NCBI RefSeq assembly: GCF_000470315.2
Contig: NZ_CBRF02000018.1
Coordinates: forward strand, 1 to 64,000
Reading direction: 5' to 3'
Length of the DNA: 64,000 nt
Source of the DNA: Psychromonas sp. SP041
GTDB lineage: Bacteria > Pseudomonadota > Gammaproteobacteria > Enterobacterales > Psychromonadaceae
Below the pieces are notes generated by a model. That model was not told the DNA's origin. It saw only the letters and a list, made by a program, of their open reading frames with translations, and did no database searches. Position numbers and translations under genes: made by a program. Position 1 is the stretch's first letter. Each line of letters begins with the position of its first letter. Below, piece after piece: positions 55,501 to 64,000 of this stretch.

Positions 55501-57497
55501 GTTATGAGAAAGGCATACATGATTTTGATGCCACATTAATATTAACCAAATTATTCCCAGCTTATGAAACCGCAGGTGTATTTGTTCACAGTCCATTTGC
55601 GAGAGGGTTAGCCTGTATTTTTTGGGCTAATACGCAAGCCGAAAAACCTCAAACACTGTGGCATCAAGCGTGTAAGAATGCAGCTCAGATGCAACGTCTT
55701 TTTGGCCAGTTAACGGCAAAAACGACCATCATTAATGAAATTCAACAATCATTAACCGCCTTTGTAGCAAAACATCAATTCACTGTTTCAACACAAATCA
55801 TTGCACGAGCAAGTGAATACTTAAGTGAAGAGCTCGCAAAAGATCAAATTAGTTTTGATACCAGTAAATATGCTCGTCGTTTATGTGATGATTTTACAAC
55901 GTATTTAAATACACATGATGTTTGGCAAGACTACCTAAAATTATTGAACGAATTACAAGGCGCAACAGGTAAACGCTGGCAGTTAACAGAAAGTTGGTTA
56001 ACAGCATTTGTTGAGTCACAAGGTAAAACAGACTTATATGAATTTATCGGCGAAGCGATTGGTATTCTTAATGCGGAAAAACGTATCGACAGAAATGATC
56101 GTGAAGTTGATATTCAATTTACCATTACAGGGTTGCTAGGTAATCATACGCTTATTAAAGAACAAGCCTTAACGATTCAATTACCTGATTTTCTGGATCG
56201 TAACAATCATTTCCATCAACAAGTGTTACCAAAATACTTAGATTACTTAAGTACGCGTCAACAGGTTATGGCCGAACAAAAGTCATTACTTCGCTTAGAT
56301 GAATTTAAAGCAAAACCATTATCATCATTTGTGCGTAACCGTTTAATTTCTGATTCTTATTTACCATTAATTGGTGATAACCTCGCCAAACAAATGGGCA
56401 CAGTAGGCAGCAGTAAACGTACCGACTTGATGGGGTTATTGTTGATGATATCCCCGCCTGGATACGGTAAAACGACGCTAATGGAATATGTAGCGGATCG
56501 TCTTGGTTTAATATTCATGAAAATTAACTGCCCTGTTATTGGTCATTCAGTGACATCCGTTGATCCAAATGGTGCAACCGACAGCGCAGCAAAGCAAGAA
56601 CTAGAAAAACTTAATCTAGCCTTAGAAATGGGCAGTAATGTCATGTTATATCTAGATGATATTCAACATACCAACTCAGAGTTCTTACAAAAATTTATTT
56701 CGCTTTGTGATGGTACAAGAAAAATTGAAGGGGTATGGCAAGGTAAAACCAAGACCTATGACATGCGCGGTAAAAAGTTCTGTGTGGTGATGGCCGGTAA
56801 TCCCTACACTGAAACCGGTGAAACATTCCAAATTCCAGATATGTTAGCCAACCGAGCAGATATTTATAACCTAGGTGATGTATTAAGTGGTAAAGAAGAG
56901 GTGTTCAACTTAAGTTATATTGAAAACGCCCTCTCTTCCAATGCAGTGTTAGCACCTTTAGCCAGTCGCTCGATGGATGATGTCTATAAATTTGTTGATA
57001 TGGCAGAGGGCAAAAACATAGCGAATACTGACTTTAGTCACCAATATAGTGGCGCTGAAAGCAAAGAGATCGTGACGGTGTTACAAAAACTACAAAAAAT
57101 ACAGACAGTTGTTGCTGTAGTGAATAAACAATACATTCAGTCAAGTGCACAAGATCCTAAATACTGCACAGAGCCCCCATTCAAGTTACAAGGTTCATAT
57201 CGTAATATGAATAAAATGGCTGAAAAGATCTCTGCCATTATGACCGATAAAGAATTAGCCGACTTGGTTGATGATCATTACCAAGGTGAATCGCAGTTAC
57301 TCACAACAGGCACTGAAGCGAATCTATTAAAATTAGCTGAATTACGAGGGTTATTAACCTCAGAAGAGAATAAACGCTGGGCATCGATAAAGGCTGACTT
57401 TAAACGAAACTTAGCAATGGGCGGCGATGAAACAGATAGCGGACAGCAAATTGTAGGTCAACTGAATGATATCGTGAATGCCATTAATAATAAGTAA
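52593..57497 (+). CDS. Giant AAA+ ATPase of the 'DNA repair ATPase' family
   Basis: A 1634-residue protein, GTG start with TAGGAAG 6 bases before it. The first ~450 residues are beta-rich and look propeller-like. A long helical/coiled-coil region (about 480-900) follows, then a helical domain. The C-terminal AAA+ domain has Walker A PPGYGKTT near residue 1290, Walker B-like MLYLDDIQH near 1350, and a sensor segment VVMAGNPYTETGE. Related proteins, annotated DNA repair ATPase without firm evidence, usually lie beside YqiK-type flotillins. There is no nuclease or DNA-binding motif that I can identify. I infer a membrane-stress or remodelling role with the flotillin. Confidence 0.8.
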   Translation: MTDKSTIVEQAVAQGGAYEIIRKRLEEQGNQLDSLTQQLNLERQKEFGATEMKVLGRTRIRTEHNCQATDLVIVGDYVLFGYNVFLGLKKQTLLSDVLSLFKLEQVEQQYELKHVELANSFLSDPRFVTEFQEVYAYYKDATLSQLVLRNNKLLAAFSIGEKLTDIRVFRWQVSGNDIEYIDNRGERDLKLPDTHDFKWHRCSREDVIDGRNPHINILDTLFIDSLRGDITIKIEDNTDVGQGIYSEPVQESNQSINDAEFYYADLDPIILLKIRPYQEEHFRYLLFNKNNQHIQRLDAIGDSCQQLPENHGIIFPGGYYLTTGEFKTFEDNLEGLVFNSTKKSPNGEDVLFVFYQPHTNIVALYPYNLINKSLQNPIFGHGYGFYEDGRMIIFYAEQEASRIHPVQIWQTAYYSDVFASQQIQSPTFFGKIGNTDLVRGISELYTISKSIHQEASSANHYNDLIKHCATIFDAYYWLDSKELEPIRNLLYTVKETSEAVIDEYEKVESIRKQSDKALSEASKKQVEILRQIQPGSWHTPQDFVDGLNTISAQQGHLLTIREYRYIDVTAIDELNQKLTKTSEELNQQTVEFLSSDDALKSYYSDLEQIISSSEKAQSTAELSPQIEALNDISQGLDLISQIMASLKVSDATMQTQIVDAVSTLYSKINQQKAQLSHQQKSFGSHEAQAQFSARLKLLNQTIHNALSLSTSPDKCDEQSARLMVQVEELESEFSEYDEFIGDIVTKRDEIFESFEAHRQTLIETRQRKAQSLEDAAKRILSSVTKRINRFTEASEMNTFFAADSLINKIRDIIKQLNQLDSSVKAEDIDAKLKAIKAQALRSLRDKSDLFEEGGNVIKLGPRHKFSVNKQALDLSILAKGEQMYVRLAGTDYEQILQHAKLDDLKPYWNIHYPSETTSLYRSEFLAYSILQAAINQTDGLTWQSLSAVVGSQELLSKLVSEFASTRYKEGYEKGIHDFDATLILTKLFPAYETAGVFVHSPFARGLACIFWANTQAEKPQTLWHQACKNAAQMQRLFGQLTAKTTIINEIQQSLTAFVAKHQFTVSTQIIARASEYLSEELAKDQISFDTSKYARRLCDDFTTYLNTHDVWQDYLKLLNELQGATGKRWQLTESWLTAFVESQGKTDLYEFIGEAIGILNAEKRIDRNDREVDIQFTITGLLGNHTLIKEQALTIQLPDFLDRNNHFHQQVLPKYLDYLSTRQQVMAEQKSLLRLDEFKAKPLSSFVRNRLISDSYLPLIGDNLAKQMGTVGSSKRTDLMGLLLMISPPGYGKTTLMEYVADRLGLIFMKINCPVIGHSVTSVDPNGATDSAAKQELEKLNLALEMGSNVMLYLDDIQHTNSEFLQKFISLCDGTRKIEGVWQGKTKTYDMRGKKFCVVMAGNPYTETGETFQIPDMLANRADIYNLGDVLSGKEEVFNLSYIENALSSNAVLAPLASRSMDDVYKFVDMAEGKNIANTDFSHQYSGAESKEIVTVLQKLQKIQTVVAVVNKQYIQSSAQDPKYCTEPPFKLQGSYRNMNKMAEKISAIMTDKELADLVDDHYQGESQLLTTGTEANLLKLAELRGLLTSEENKRWASIKADFKRNLAMGGDETDSGQQIVGQLNDIVNAINNK

Positions 57498-57508
57498 AAG
57501 TAATAAAT

Positions 57509-57535
57509 AAAAGCAATAAACACTTTATTGCTTTT
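57509..57535 (+). terminator. Terminator after the giant ATPase gene
   Basis: Perfect 12-bp stem AAAAGCAATAAA/TTTATTGCTTTT with a 3-base loop, 11 bases after the stop. The T-run is part of the stem. A second hairpin AACTCACTTA/TAAGTGAGTT at 57564-57603 precedes the next gene. Confidence 0.75.
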
Positions 57536-57640
57536 AATAGCATCACTTTAATTGGTTTAATATAACTCACTTATCACTTCATTGATGAGGTCGTAAGTGA
57601 GTTTTGTAACCCGAAGAAATAATTAACTAAGGATTCACCT

Positions 57641-57919
57641 ATGGCACTCATTCATATGACGCGAGAGCACAGCTTATCGATTCCAGTCCTAAAACAAAAA
57701 ATTGATAACATAGCGGCAGATTTAGCCTCTGAATATCAGCTAAAAAGTGAATGGGAAGATAACTGTCTTTTTTTTCGTCGTAAAGGGGCCAGTGGTAGCA
57801 TTGAAGTTGACGCACAAAGCTTGGAGTTGAACTTAACGCTTGGAACACTGTTTAAAGTCGCCAAAAGTGAAATAGAATCAAAAATAAACAAGATGTTAGA
57901 TACACATTTGAATGAATAG
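57641..57919 (+). CDS. Polyhydroxyalkanoic acid system family protein
   Basis: A 92-residue protein matching the PHA_gran_rgn family (TIGR02610-like): HSLSIPVLKQKIDNIAADLASEY, then WEDNCLFFRRKGASGSIEVDAQSLELNLTLGTL, ending in IESKINKMLD. The family is named for co-occurrence with polyester granules; its biochemical role is unknown. No PHA synthase or phasin gene is in this window. It is 143 bases after the ATPase and may belong to the same cluster. Confidence 0.8.
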   Translation: MALIHMTREHSLSIPVLKQKIDNIAADLASEYQLKSEWEDNCLFFRRKGASGSIEVDAQSLELNLTLGTLFKVAKSEIESKINKMLDTHLNE

Positions 57920-57957
57920 CAAAATATTATTCATAGTAAACCATGATGAGTAGTAAA

Positions 57958-58368
57958 TTATTCACTCACCTTCTTATCTAAAACAGTATAAGAACGCTCA
58001 GGTAACTCAAACATTGCCCCTGTCACAGGGTCGACCACGAGCATACCAAGAAAGCTAACAATGAGTATATTGCCAAAATACCATTCATCTAAGTTGCTAT
58101 CTATTATTACTGTTTTTTCAATATAACCGACTTTATTTAAGGTTAACGTGTACGTCTCGCCTTTATAAAATCCAGATGACGCATTTAACATAAGCGAAAT
58201 TGGTGTTGTACCTGTATGTATCAAAGTACCGTTTCTGTTTTTGAGCGTGATATCTGCGCGACTAGGTTCACTGGCTATATCGACTAAATATTTACGTTCA
58301 CTAACGATACTTGAACACCCCGATAATAACGCCACAACTAACATCATAATAGGCAGAGAAAAATGCAT
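57958..58368 (-). CDS. PEGA-like lipoprotein
   Basis: Lipoprotein signal with lipobox LSGC (Cys 18) followed by a short beta-rich domain similar to PEGA domains: VDIASEPSRADITLKN...TGTTPISLML and YTLTLNKVGY. A hydrophobic segment at about residues 95-115 (YFGNILIVSFLGMLVVDPVTGAMF) follows, like other envelope-associated lipoproteins of Gram-negatives. The role is unknown. It is convergent with the PHA-family gene. Confidence 0.75.
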   Translation of the reverse strand: MHFSLPIMMLVVALLSGCSSIVSERKYLVDIASEPSRADITLKNRNGTLIHTGTTPISLMLNASSGFYKGETYTLTLNKVGYIEKTVIIDSNLDEWYFGNILIVSFLGMLVVDPVTGAMFELPERSYTVLDKKVSE

Positions 58369-58714
58369 TGTTATTATTCCAGTATTTAAATAAAAAGAGA
58401 GTTAACGTCGAACCATAAATTTCATTGTGGGCTTTATACCCATCACCATTAAAGATCTAAAAATTAGCAAGTCGTAAGGTCAACAAATGCTAGGTATAAA
58501 GGTAAAGGTCACAAGTCGGAATTTGATGAACCATATTAAGCCATTTATATCGCGACTTAACGTTATTATAAACAAAGTTTAAAAATCAATTGATTATAAA
58601 TACCATTTTATAATTAGTGAATGTTACACCCTTATCTCAACTCACAACTTAATGATATGATGATGCGATAAATGACACCAAATTTACTTGATAAAAATCG
58701 CCAAGGTACACCTT
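58369..58714. other. Divergent promoter gap with a repeat fragment
   Basis: Holds the promoters of the lipoprotein gene and of the three-gene operon. Bases 58433-58472 (TATACCCATCACCATTAAAG...) resemble the left end of the TACCCGTTACC repeat; GGTATAAAGGT at 58495 pairs with ACCxTTATACC-like words. No gene was found. Confidence 0.5.
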
Positions 58715-59830
58715 ATGACAAACACTGATGAGATTATTGAAATTGAAAATCAAGATGAGCTGAATTTAGCGATTCGTCCTGATCATATGGAAAATGAGAT
58801 CAACGTTCGTATTGCAAAAGAACAATCGAGTGTATTTGAACTACTTCGTCGTGAAAAACGAGGTGATCTTGTATTGGCACCTGATTTTCAAAGAAATGAT
58901 ATTTGGGATTTAAAACATAAATCAGAACTAATTGAGTCTATTTTAATGGGGTTTCCAATCCCTTTAATTTATCTTTTTGAAAATGAAAATGGTATTAGAC
59001 AAGTGGTAGATGGTAAGCAACGAATTACCGCCTTAAAAATGTTCCTCAATAATGAATTCGCGCTAACGTCACTGTCAATGTTGCCAGATTTAAAAGGCAA
59101 AACCTTTGATGATATACGCCCTCTTTCGCAAGCAAAGCTAGAAGACTACCAATTACATACTTATATCATTCAACCTCCTACGCCAGAGTTTGTGAAATTC
59201 AATATTTTTGAACGGGTTAATCGAAGTGGGATCAGCATTAACAAACAAGAGATGCGCCATGCTTTGTACCAAGGTAAAATCACTGATTTACTGCAAGAAC
59301 TAGCAGAAAGTAAAGCATTCAAGCTTTGCACTGATCATGGGGTAAAACCAGATCGAATGCGTGACCGCTATTTAGTATTACGTTTTATCGCTTTTTATCT
59401 ATTAAAGGCAGAACAAACACCTACAACCAATATTGAATTTAAATCAGATATTGACTCTTTTCTCGCAGCTACGATGACATACTTAAACGAGAAAGCGTCT
59501 GATGAATTAATTCAACATATTAAACAAACTTGTTTGCAAGGGATGCACAATACCTATCAAATAATAGGCGATCAGGCTTGTCGCTTTGACACTAAAGCAT
59601 CGACTCATAAACGCCCTCTCAATATGGGATTATTCGAAATGTTAGTCTTTGCGTTTAGCCATATAGAGTTCGATACAGTGAACATAAAAGAGGCTAAAAA
59701 TCTCATTAAAGAGAAGAAAGCTTATCTCGATGAGCAAGGCACTTTTGGCAGTACCATCGATACTATTGAACATGTAACAATGCGGTTTAATACTGCTCTA
59801 GAAATAACGAAAGGATTAAACAATGCTTAA
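58715..59830 (+). CDS. DUF262 (GmrSD N-terminal-like) protein
   Basis: DUF262 is the NTP-binding/hydrolysing half of GmrSD-type modification-dependent restriction enzymes and of BrxU. The motifs are DFQRNDIW near residue 57, ESILMGFPIPLIYLFE, and VVDGKQRITAL near 98, with FNIFERVNRSGISINKQEMRHALY later. No DUF1524 HNH nuclease domain follows, so the nuclease activity must lie in another protein, or the protein has another role. I start at the ATG at 58715 with AAGG upstream; a 9-residue longer frame is possible. It overlaps the next gene by 8 bases. Confidence 0.85.
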   Translation: MTNTDEIIEIENQDELNLAIRPDHMENEINVRIAKEQSSVFELLRREKRGDLVLAPDFQRNDIWDLKHKSELIESILMGFPIPLIYLFENENGIRQVVDGKQRITALKMFLNNEFALTSLSMLPDLKGKTFDDIRPLSQAKLEDYQLHTYIIQPPTPEFVKFNIFERVNRSGISINKQEMRHALYQGKITDLLQELAESKAFKLCTDHGVKPDRMRDRYLVLRFIAFYLLKAEQTPTTNIEFKSDIDSFLAATMTYLNEKASDELIQHIKQTCLQGMHNTYQIIGDQACRFDTKASTHKRPLNMGLFEMLVFAFSHIEFDTVNIKEAKNLIKEKKAYLDEQGTFGSTIDTIEHVTMRFNTALEITKGLNNA

Positions 59831-60872
59831 GCAACTCGATATTACTAACTTAAAAAGTATTAGTAAAACATCATTAAAACTTGCTCCCTTGACCATTCTA
59901 GCGGGTGCAAATTCCGCAGGTAAATCCACGGTGATGCAGGCACTGATGTTATTAATCAAACATAGTGGCTCAAGCAATCGCTTTAGTATGGAAGAACTAT
60001 TACGCTATATGAACGATTTCTCGGCTATTCGTAACAAAAGAACCAATGCTAAATCATTAAATATCACTGTCATCGATCATCAAGATAAAGCCCATCAGAT
60101 CAACATAAATGCAGATGGCACAGAAGCTGATAGCCAATTACAGTACGTCTATGAACCGCCAACAAAAATCACTGAACAAGAGCTGCTATACCTAAATGCA
60201 AACCGTATTGGCGCACAAGAATTAGTGCCAGTAGCCGACCGAAAAATAGGTTTATTAGGTGAATTTGTTTTTCCTACTTTTGATAAAGTAAAAGGCAATA
60301 TTTTACCCGACGAACTGTTAAAATTTGAAGGGTCGAAAACCATTTCGTATCAACTCAGCCAATGGTTAGCGTTTATCACAGGTACTTCGTTAGAACTGCA
60401 AACAGAAAAAACAAGCGATCAAGTTAAAGTCTCTTTCAACGTAAAAGATATAGACAGCCAAGTTTCCCCTTACAATTTAGGTGCTGGCATGAGTGATGTC
60501 GCCAAGGTACTCATTGTGTGTTTAATGGCTAAAAAAGGCGATTTGATTTTAATTGAAAATCCAGAAGTACAACTTCACCCTAAAGCACAGGCACTACTAG
60601 GTGTATTCCTCGCGTTTATCGCCAGTTCAGGTATTCAGCTCATTATTGAAACACACTGTGAGCACTTAATTAATAAAGTCGCTTATCAAGTATATGAAGA
60701 TGAAATAGAAAGTGAAGATGTTGTGATTCATTACAAAGGACATGTAGAAGAAGACTTTCAAGCTATTACTATTGACCTTAATGGTGAATTTAATGACCCA
60801 GAAGGCAATATCATTAGCTTCCCGGCAGGTTTTTTTGATGTGACTTTAACTGACTTGATGGATATGAGGTAA
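59823..60872 (+). CDS. AAA-family ATPase (OLD/DUF3696-like)
   Basis: SMC/ABC-type ATPase of the class found in OLD and related defence proteins. Walker A GANSAGKST is near residue 28, Walker B LILIENPEVQLHP near 240, and IIETHCEHLINK with the D-loop/H-loop near 275. The C-terminal DUF3696-like region has no TOPRIM signature, unlike OLD itself. It begins inside the DUF262 gene and ends 7 bases before the third gene, a compact operon. Confidence 0.87.
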   Translation: MLKQLDITNLKSISKTSLKLAPLTILAGANSAGKSTVMQALMLLIKHSGSSNRFSMEELLRYMNDFSAIRNKRTNAKSLNITVIDHQDKAHQININADGTEADSQLQYVYEPPTKITEQELLYLNANRIGAQELVPVADRKIGLLGEFVFPTFDKVKGNILPDELLKFEGSKTISYQLSQWLAFITGTSLELQTEKTSDQVKVSFNVKDIDSQVSPYNLGAGMSDVAKVLIVCLMAKKGDLILIENPEVQLHPKAQALLGVFLAFIASSGIQLIIETHCEHLINKVAYQVYEDEIESEDVVIHYKGHVEEDFQAITIDLNGEFNDPEGNIISFPAGFFDVTLTDLMDMR

Positions 60873-60879
60873 CTAAGCC

Positions 60880-61629
60880 ATGGCTGAAAAAATGGTGCTC
60901 AGTACCTCTTTATTAATCGCCTACGAAAACATGGCGTTTGATGCTCGTCAGTATCAAAAAAAGTATAAGCGTTTAATGAAAACCTTAGCATTGCCCTATA
61001 AAACTAATAAAAGGCAGTTAATTGAGGCAAAAAGCCAAGGGCTTAACGACGTTACATACAATCGATTAATGCCTCAGTTACAGCATCAATATGACAGAGA
61101 TGACTCCCTGGAAATGTTGGCCATGAACACCAGTTTAAAAATTATTCTAACGGAAGATAAAGCCGCTAAGTTGCCCTATGTATTTTATCGTTCATCGTTT
61201 CTTAGTAATGAATTATCAATGAGTTTACAAGCAGATGATAGCCGTGCTGATTTAGTTAAATACTTACAAATACTGTGTGCGAGTGCCACTAAAATCACCA
61301 TTTGTGATAACTACTTTGCACAAGGCTGGGACAATACCCAAAGCCTATTTAGGTTTGTATTACCGCGGCATAAACTGCAAATAGAATATGTCGAAACCCC
61401 ACGTGTCATCACAGTGACAAAGAACAGTTCCAAAATGAATGAGCGATTCATGCATACCATTTGTAAAGAGTGGTCTATCTCTGAAAGCACAAAATATAGA
61501 GGCTCTCACGATCGCTATCTACTGATTGAATCTCCCCAAGGTGACATTGAAGTCATGCTTTCAAGTGGATTTGATCATATTTGGAAGAGTCGACCGAAAG
61601 AGATCACTTGTGTTATTCGAGAGGCATGA
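60880..61629 (+). CDS. Protein with PLD-like HDRY motif, third gene of the cassette
   Basis: A 249-residue protein of no named family that I recognise. The C-terminal part contains SHDRYLLIE near residue 208 and EVMLSSGFDHIWK, which resembles the HDR(F/Y)LII...GxS pattern of small phospholipase-D-like domains seen in nuclease and defence proteins. A second HKD copy is not seen. ITICDNYFAQGWDN near 146 may be another half of the fold. It ends the operon and would be the effector if this is a defence system. There is no membrane segment. Confidence 0.6.
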   Translation: MAEKMVLSTSLLIAYENMAFDARQYQKKYKRLMKTLALPYKTNKRQLIEAKSQGLNDVTYNRLMPQLQHQYDRDDSLEMLAMNTSLKIILTEDKAAKLPYVFYRSSFLSNELSMSLQADDSRADLVKYLQILCASATKITICDNYFAQGWDNTQSLFRFVLPRHKLQIEYVETPRVITVTKNSSKMNERFMHTICKEWSISESTKYRGSHDRYLLIESPQGDIEVMLSSGFDHIWKSRPKEITCVIREA

Positions 61630-61737
61630 TGCCGTTTTAAAAGAAATACTGTGACAATGGAATTAAGGAAACTTACTGGCGTGTAGAGGTTGTTGGTTAG
61701 TTATTTCAAGAGTTTATTTAAAATTATATTGCAGAAA

Positions 61738-61773
61738 CGAAAAAGGGCTTCTCAAATGAGAAGCCCTTTTTCT
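61738..61773 (-). terminator. Terminator between cassette and tRNA-Ser
   Basis: AAAAAGGGCTTCTCA/TGAGAAGCCCTTTTT with loop AAA-type and flanking A/T runs, so it works both for the three-gene operon on the plus strand and for the tRNA on the minus strand. Confidence 0.9.
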
Positions 61774-61778
61774 TAATG

Positions 61779-61869
61779 TGGCGGAGGAGGAGAGATTTGA
61801 ACTCTCGGAGAGCTATTAACCCTCGCTGGTTTTCAAGACCAGTGCATTCAGCCGCTCTGCCACCCCTCC
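61779..61869 (-). tRNA. tRNA-Ser (anticodon TGA)
   Basis: On the minus strand the acceptor stem GGAGGGG pairs with CTCCTCC and is followed by discriminator G and encoded CCA. The anticodon stem-loop CTGGT-CTTGAAA-ACCAG has anticodon TGA (plus-strand 61833-61835). A long variable arm (CGAGGG...CCGAG region) and the T-arm TTCAAAT with GAGAG/CTCTC are present, as in all Ser tRNAs. It reads codons UCA/UCN. tRNA genes of this kind are common integration points. Confidence 0.97.
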
Positions 61870-62238
61870 GCAGAACGAGACGAATAATACAGACTTTAAG
61901 CCTTGTTTGTAAAGTTTATTTTAACGAAATAAATTTGTTTGCTGAATAATTAAACATAAAGTTTAAATAAAAGACATTAAGACCGAATTTCATACAACTA
62001 TTCAGAAATGTACTTGGATCTATTAACTTTGCTTTATTAACTGTACTTCATTAATTAAGCGCATTCGTTGAAACTGATGAACTTCAACTTACTAAATTGA
62101 TTGATTAACTTATCACTCGACAGCTTAAAGCAACTTACTTAGCATTTTTTACTTACCATTATATATATTTAAGTAACGTGATATTTACTTAGCATTACTT
62201 ATATAAGCTAGCTTTCGCCAGCTTACGATTTAAATCGA
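61870..62238. other. Intergenic gap
   Basis: No gene found. It is AT-rich and contains a repeated word TTACTTAGCATT at about 62135 and 62187. Confidence 0.4.
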
Positions 62239-62874
62239 CTATTTGAATCGATTAATGTGTGCATCAGGGTGCTGCTCTGCATGACACTCAAATAGATATT
62301 CAGTTAAAGCAGAAAGCATTTCGTCATCGCCCTCTTTACCTAGTGAATAAGCTACTGTGTATTTGTCGATGCGGCGTATTTGAGAACCTGAAATAGCTAA
62401 CCTTTCACGATCTGGTAGTTGCAGATAAATATTACTTAAGACTTCTGGCAATGATTCATTTTCAGGATCATCGATTAATAAAGAGATACCAGACGCTGAA
62501 AGATCCTTAACGCGGTAAGGTAAAAGTTCACCTTCTTCATTAACGATTCTCATGGTTTTATCTGCTGACAAACGCCAAGAACGTAACTTATCACCCGTTT
62601 CATAAATCTTAGGTGATTTTAGCGTCATACTAAAATTTGTAAAATCGCCCATTTTCATTTGTACTGGAAAAATAAGATGGTGGCTTCCGTAATTAGCAAC
62701 AAGTTGTAAGTCATCTGCTAAGCCAAGCTGAAAGAGTAAAGCGTCTTTTCCTGATTTTGATGAAATGTCATAATTTAGCTCTTTGTTCTCGCTAATTTCT
62801 GTATCCAATAACATTTCAGACAACAACTCAAATTCCTGATCATTTATTAATAATTCTTTATCTGATTTAGCCAT
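62239..62874 (-). CDS. PilZ domain protein
   Basis: Probably a cyclic-di-GMP effector. The C-terminal PilZ domain (about residues 95-195) carries RVKDLSASGISLLIDD and the earlier WRLSADKTMRIV; the canonical RxxxR part appears only as KLRSWRLSAD, so c-di-GMP binding may be weak. The N-terminal 90 residues form a YcgR-like domain. It is a single gene, divergent from leuS. Confidence 0.82.
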   Translation of the reverse strand: MAKSDKELLINDQEFELLSEMLLDTEISENKELNYDISSKSGKDALLFQLGLADDLQLVANYGSHHLIFPVQMKMGDFTNFSMTLKSPKIYETGDKLRSWRLSADKTMRIVNEEGELLPYRVKDLSASGISLLIDDPENESLPEVLSNIYLQLPDRERLAISGSQIRRIDKYTVAYSLGKEGDDEMLSALTEYLFECHAEQHPDAHINRFK

Positions 62875-63068
62875 TGGTCTCCGCCTTATTATTTTTTAGA
62901 AAGTCCTTATCCCTTTTATTTTACGACAATTTCACAAATTTATATCTAAATAATCACTTTTTAATCTGTTTTCTTTCGCAATAATCCAACTTTTTTAAAA
63001 AATGAGGCTTCATTTCTCATAAATATTGTTGCCAAGCAACTGCTCCTGTATCCTACAGCCCTTATTAA

Positions 63069-64000
<932 letters not shown>

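Overview
The window looks like chromosome of an AT-rich, cold-marine gammaproteobacterium. The Psychromonas/Moritella/Colwellia group fits best, with Psychromonas favoured. This is inferred from Vibrio/E. coli-like housekeeping proteins (CbpA/CbpM, GlyA, EttA, TyrS, MtnN, LeuS, FolE, FklB), low GC, many short intergenic inverted repeats and a PEP-CTERM protein. No rRNA, CRISPR array, prophage or intact transposase was seen. One tRNA gene is present.

Bases 1-4480 are a gene-poor, accessory-looking stretch. Two divergent copies of a ~260-bp structured repeat, plus a 23-bp inverted match at the outer ends, bracket three orphan small genes. A RelE-like toxin / XRE antitoxin pair follows. The toxin gene begins with a perfect 20-bp hairpin just after its likely TTG start.

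Bases 4485-16300 carry cbpA-cbpM, glgC, an IgaA-family membrane protein, a small lipoprotein, glyA, a YdeP-type molybdopterin oxidoreductase with its fdhD maturation gene, and two small unknown genes, one apparently frameshifted.

Bases 16634-31990 hold ettA, a PEP-CTERM protein, then a long minus-strand locus that looks like periplasmic iron handling: cupredoxin-like protein, FTR1 permease, IrpA-type imelysin, DUF1111 di-heme protein, second imelysin, fatty-acid hydroxylase-like membrane protein and MauG/cytochrome c peroxidase-like protein. A Fur-box-like sequence lies upstream. After it come folE, an outer-membrane protein, tyrS, and mtnN with a CbiB-like gene.

Bases 32000-49700 are a mosaic of small metabolic and accessory genes: fklB, cobU, a 2OG-Fe oxygenase, a DOPA-dioxygenase-like protein, an LprI-like protein, GST, MDR dehydrogenases (one frameshifted, beside its TetR), YitT, LysE, LysR and an HPP protein. 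They are interspersed with repeats: a MITE-like element with 14-bp direct repeats, several copies of a TACCCGTTACC-bounded repeat, and three short tandem arrays.

Bases 49726-61629 are the most interesting part. A YqiJ/YqiK (NfeD-like/flotillin) pair is followed by a 1634-residue coiled-coil AAA+ ATPase and a PHA-granule-type small protein. Next is a compact three-gene operon encoding a DUF262 (GmrSD N-terminal-like) protein, an OLD/SMC-like AAA ATPase and a protein with a PLD-like HDRY motif. This operon ends beside a tRNA-Ser gene and has the look of an unnamed defence cassette. The window closes with a PilZ protein and the 5' part of leuS.
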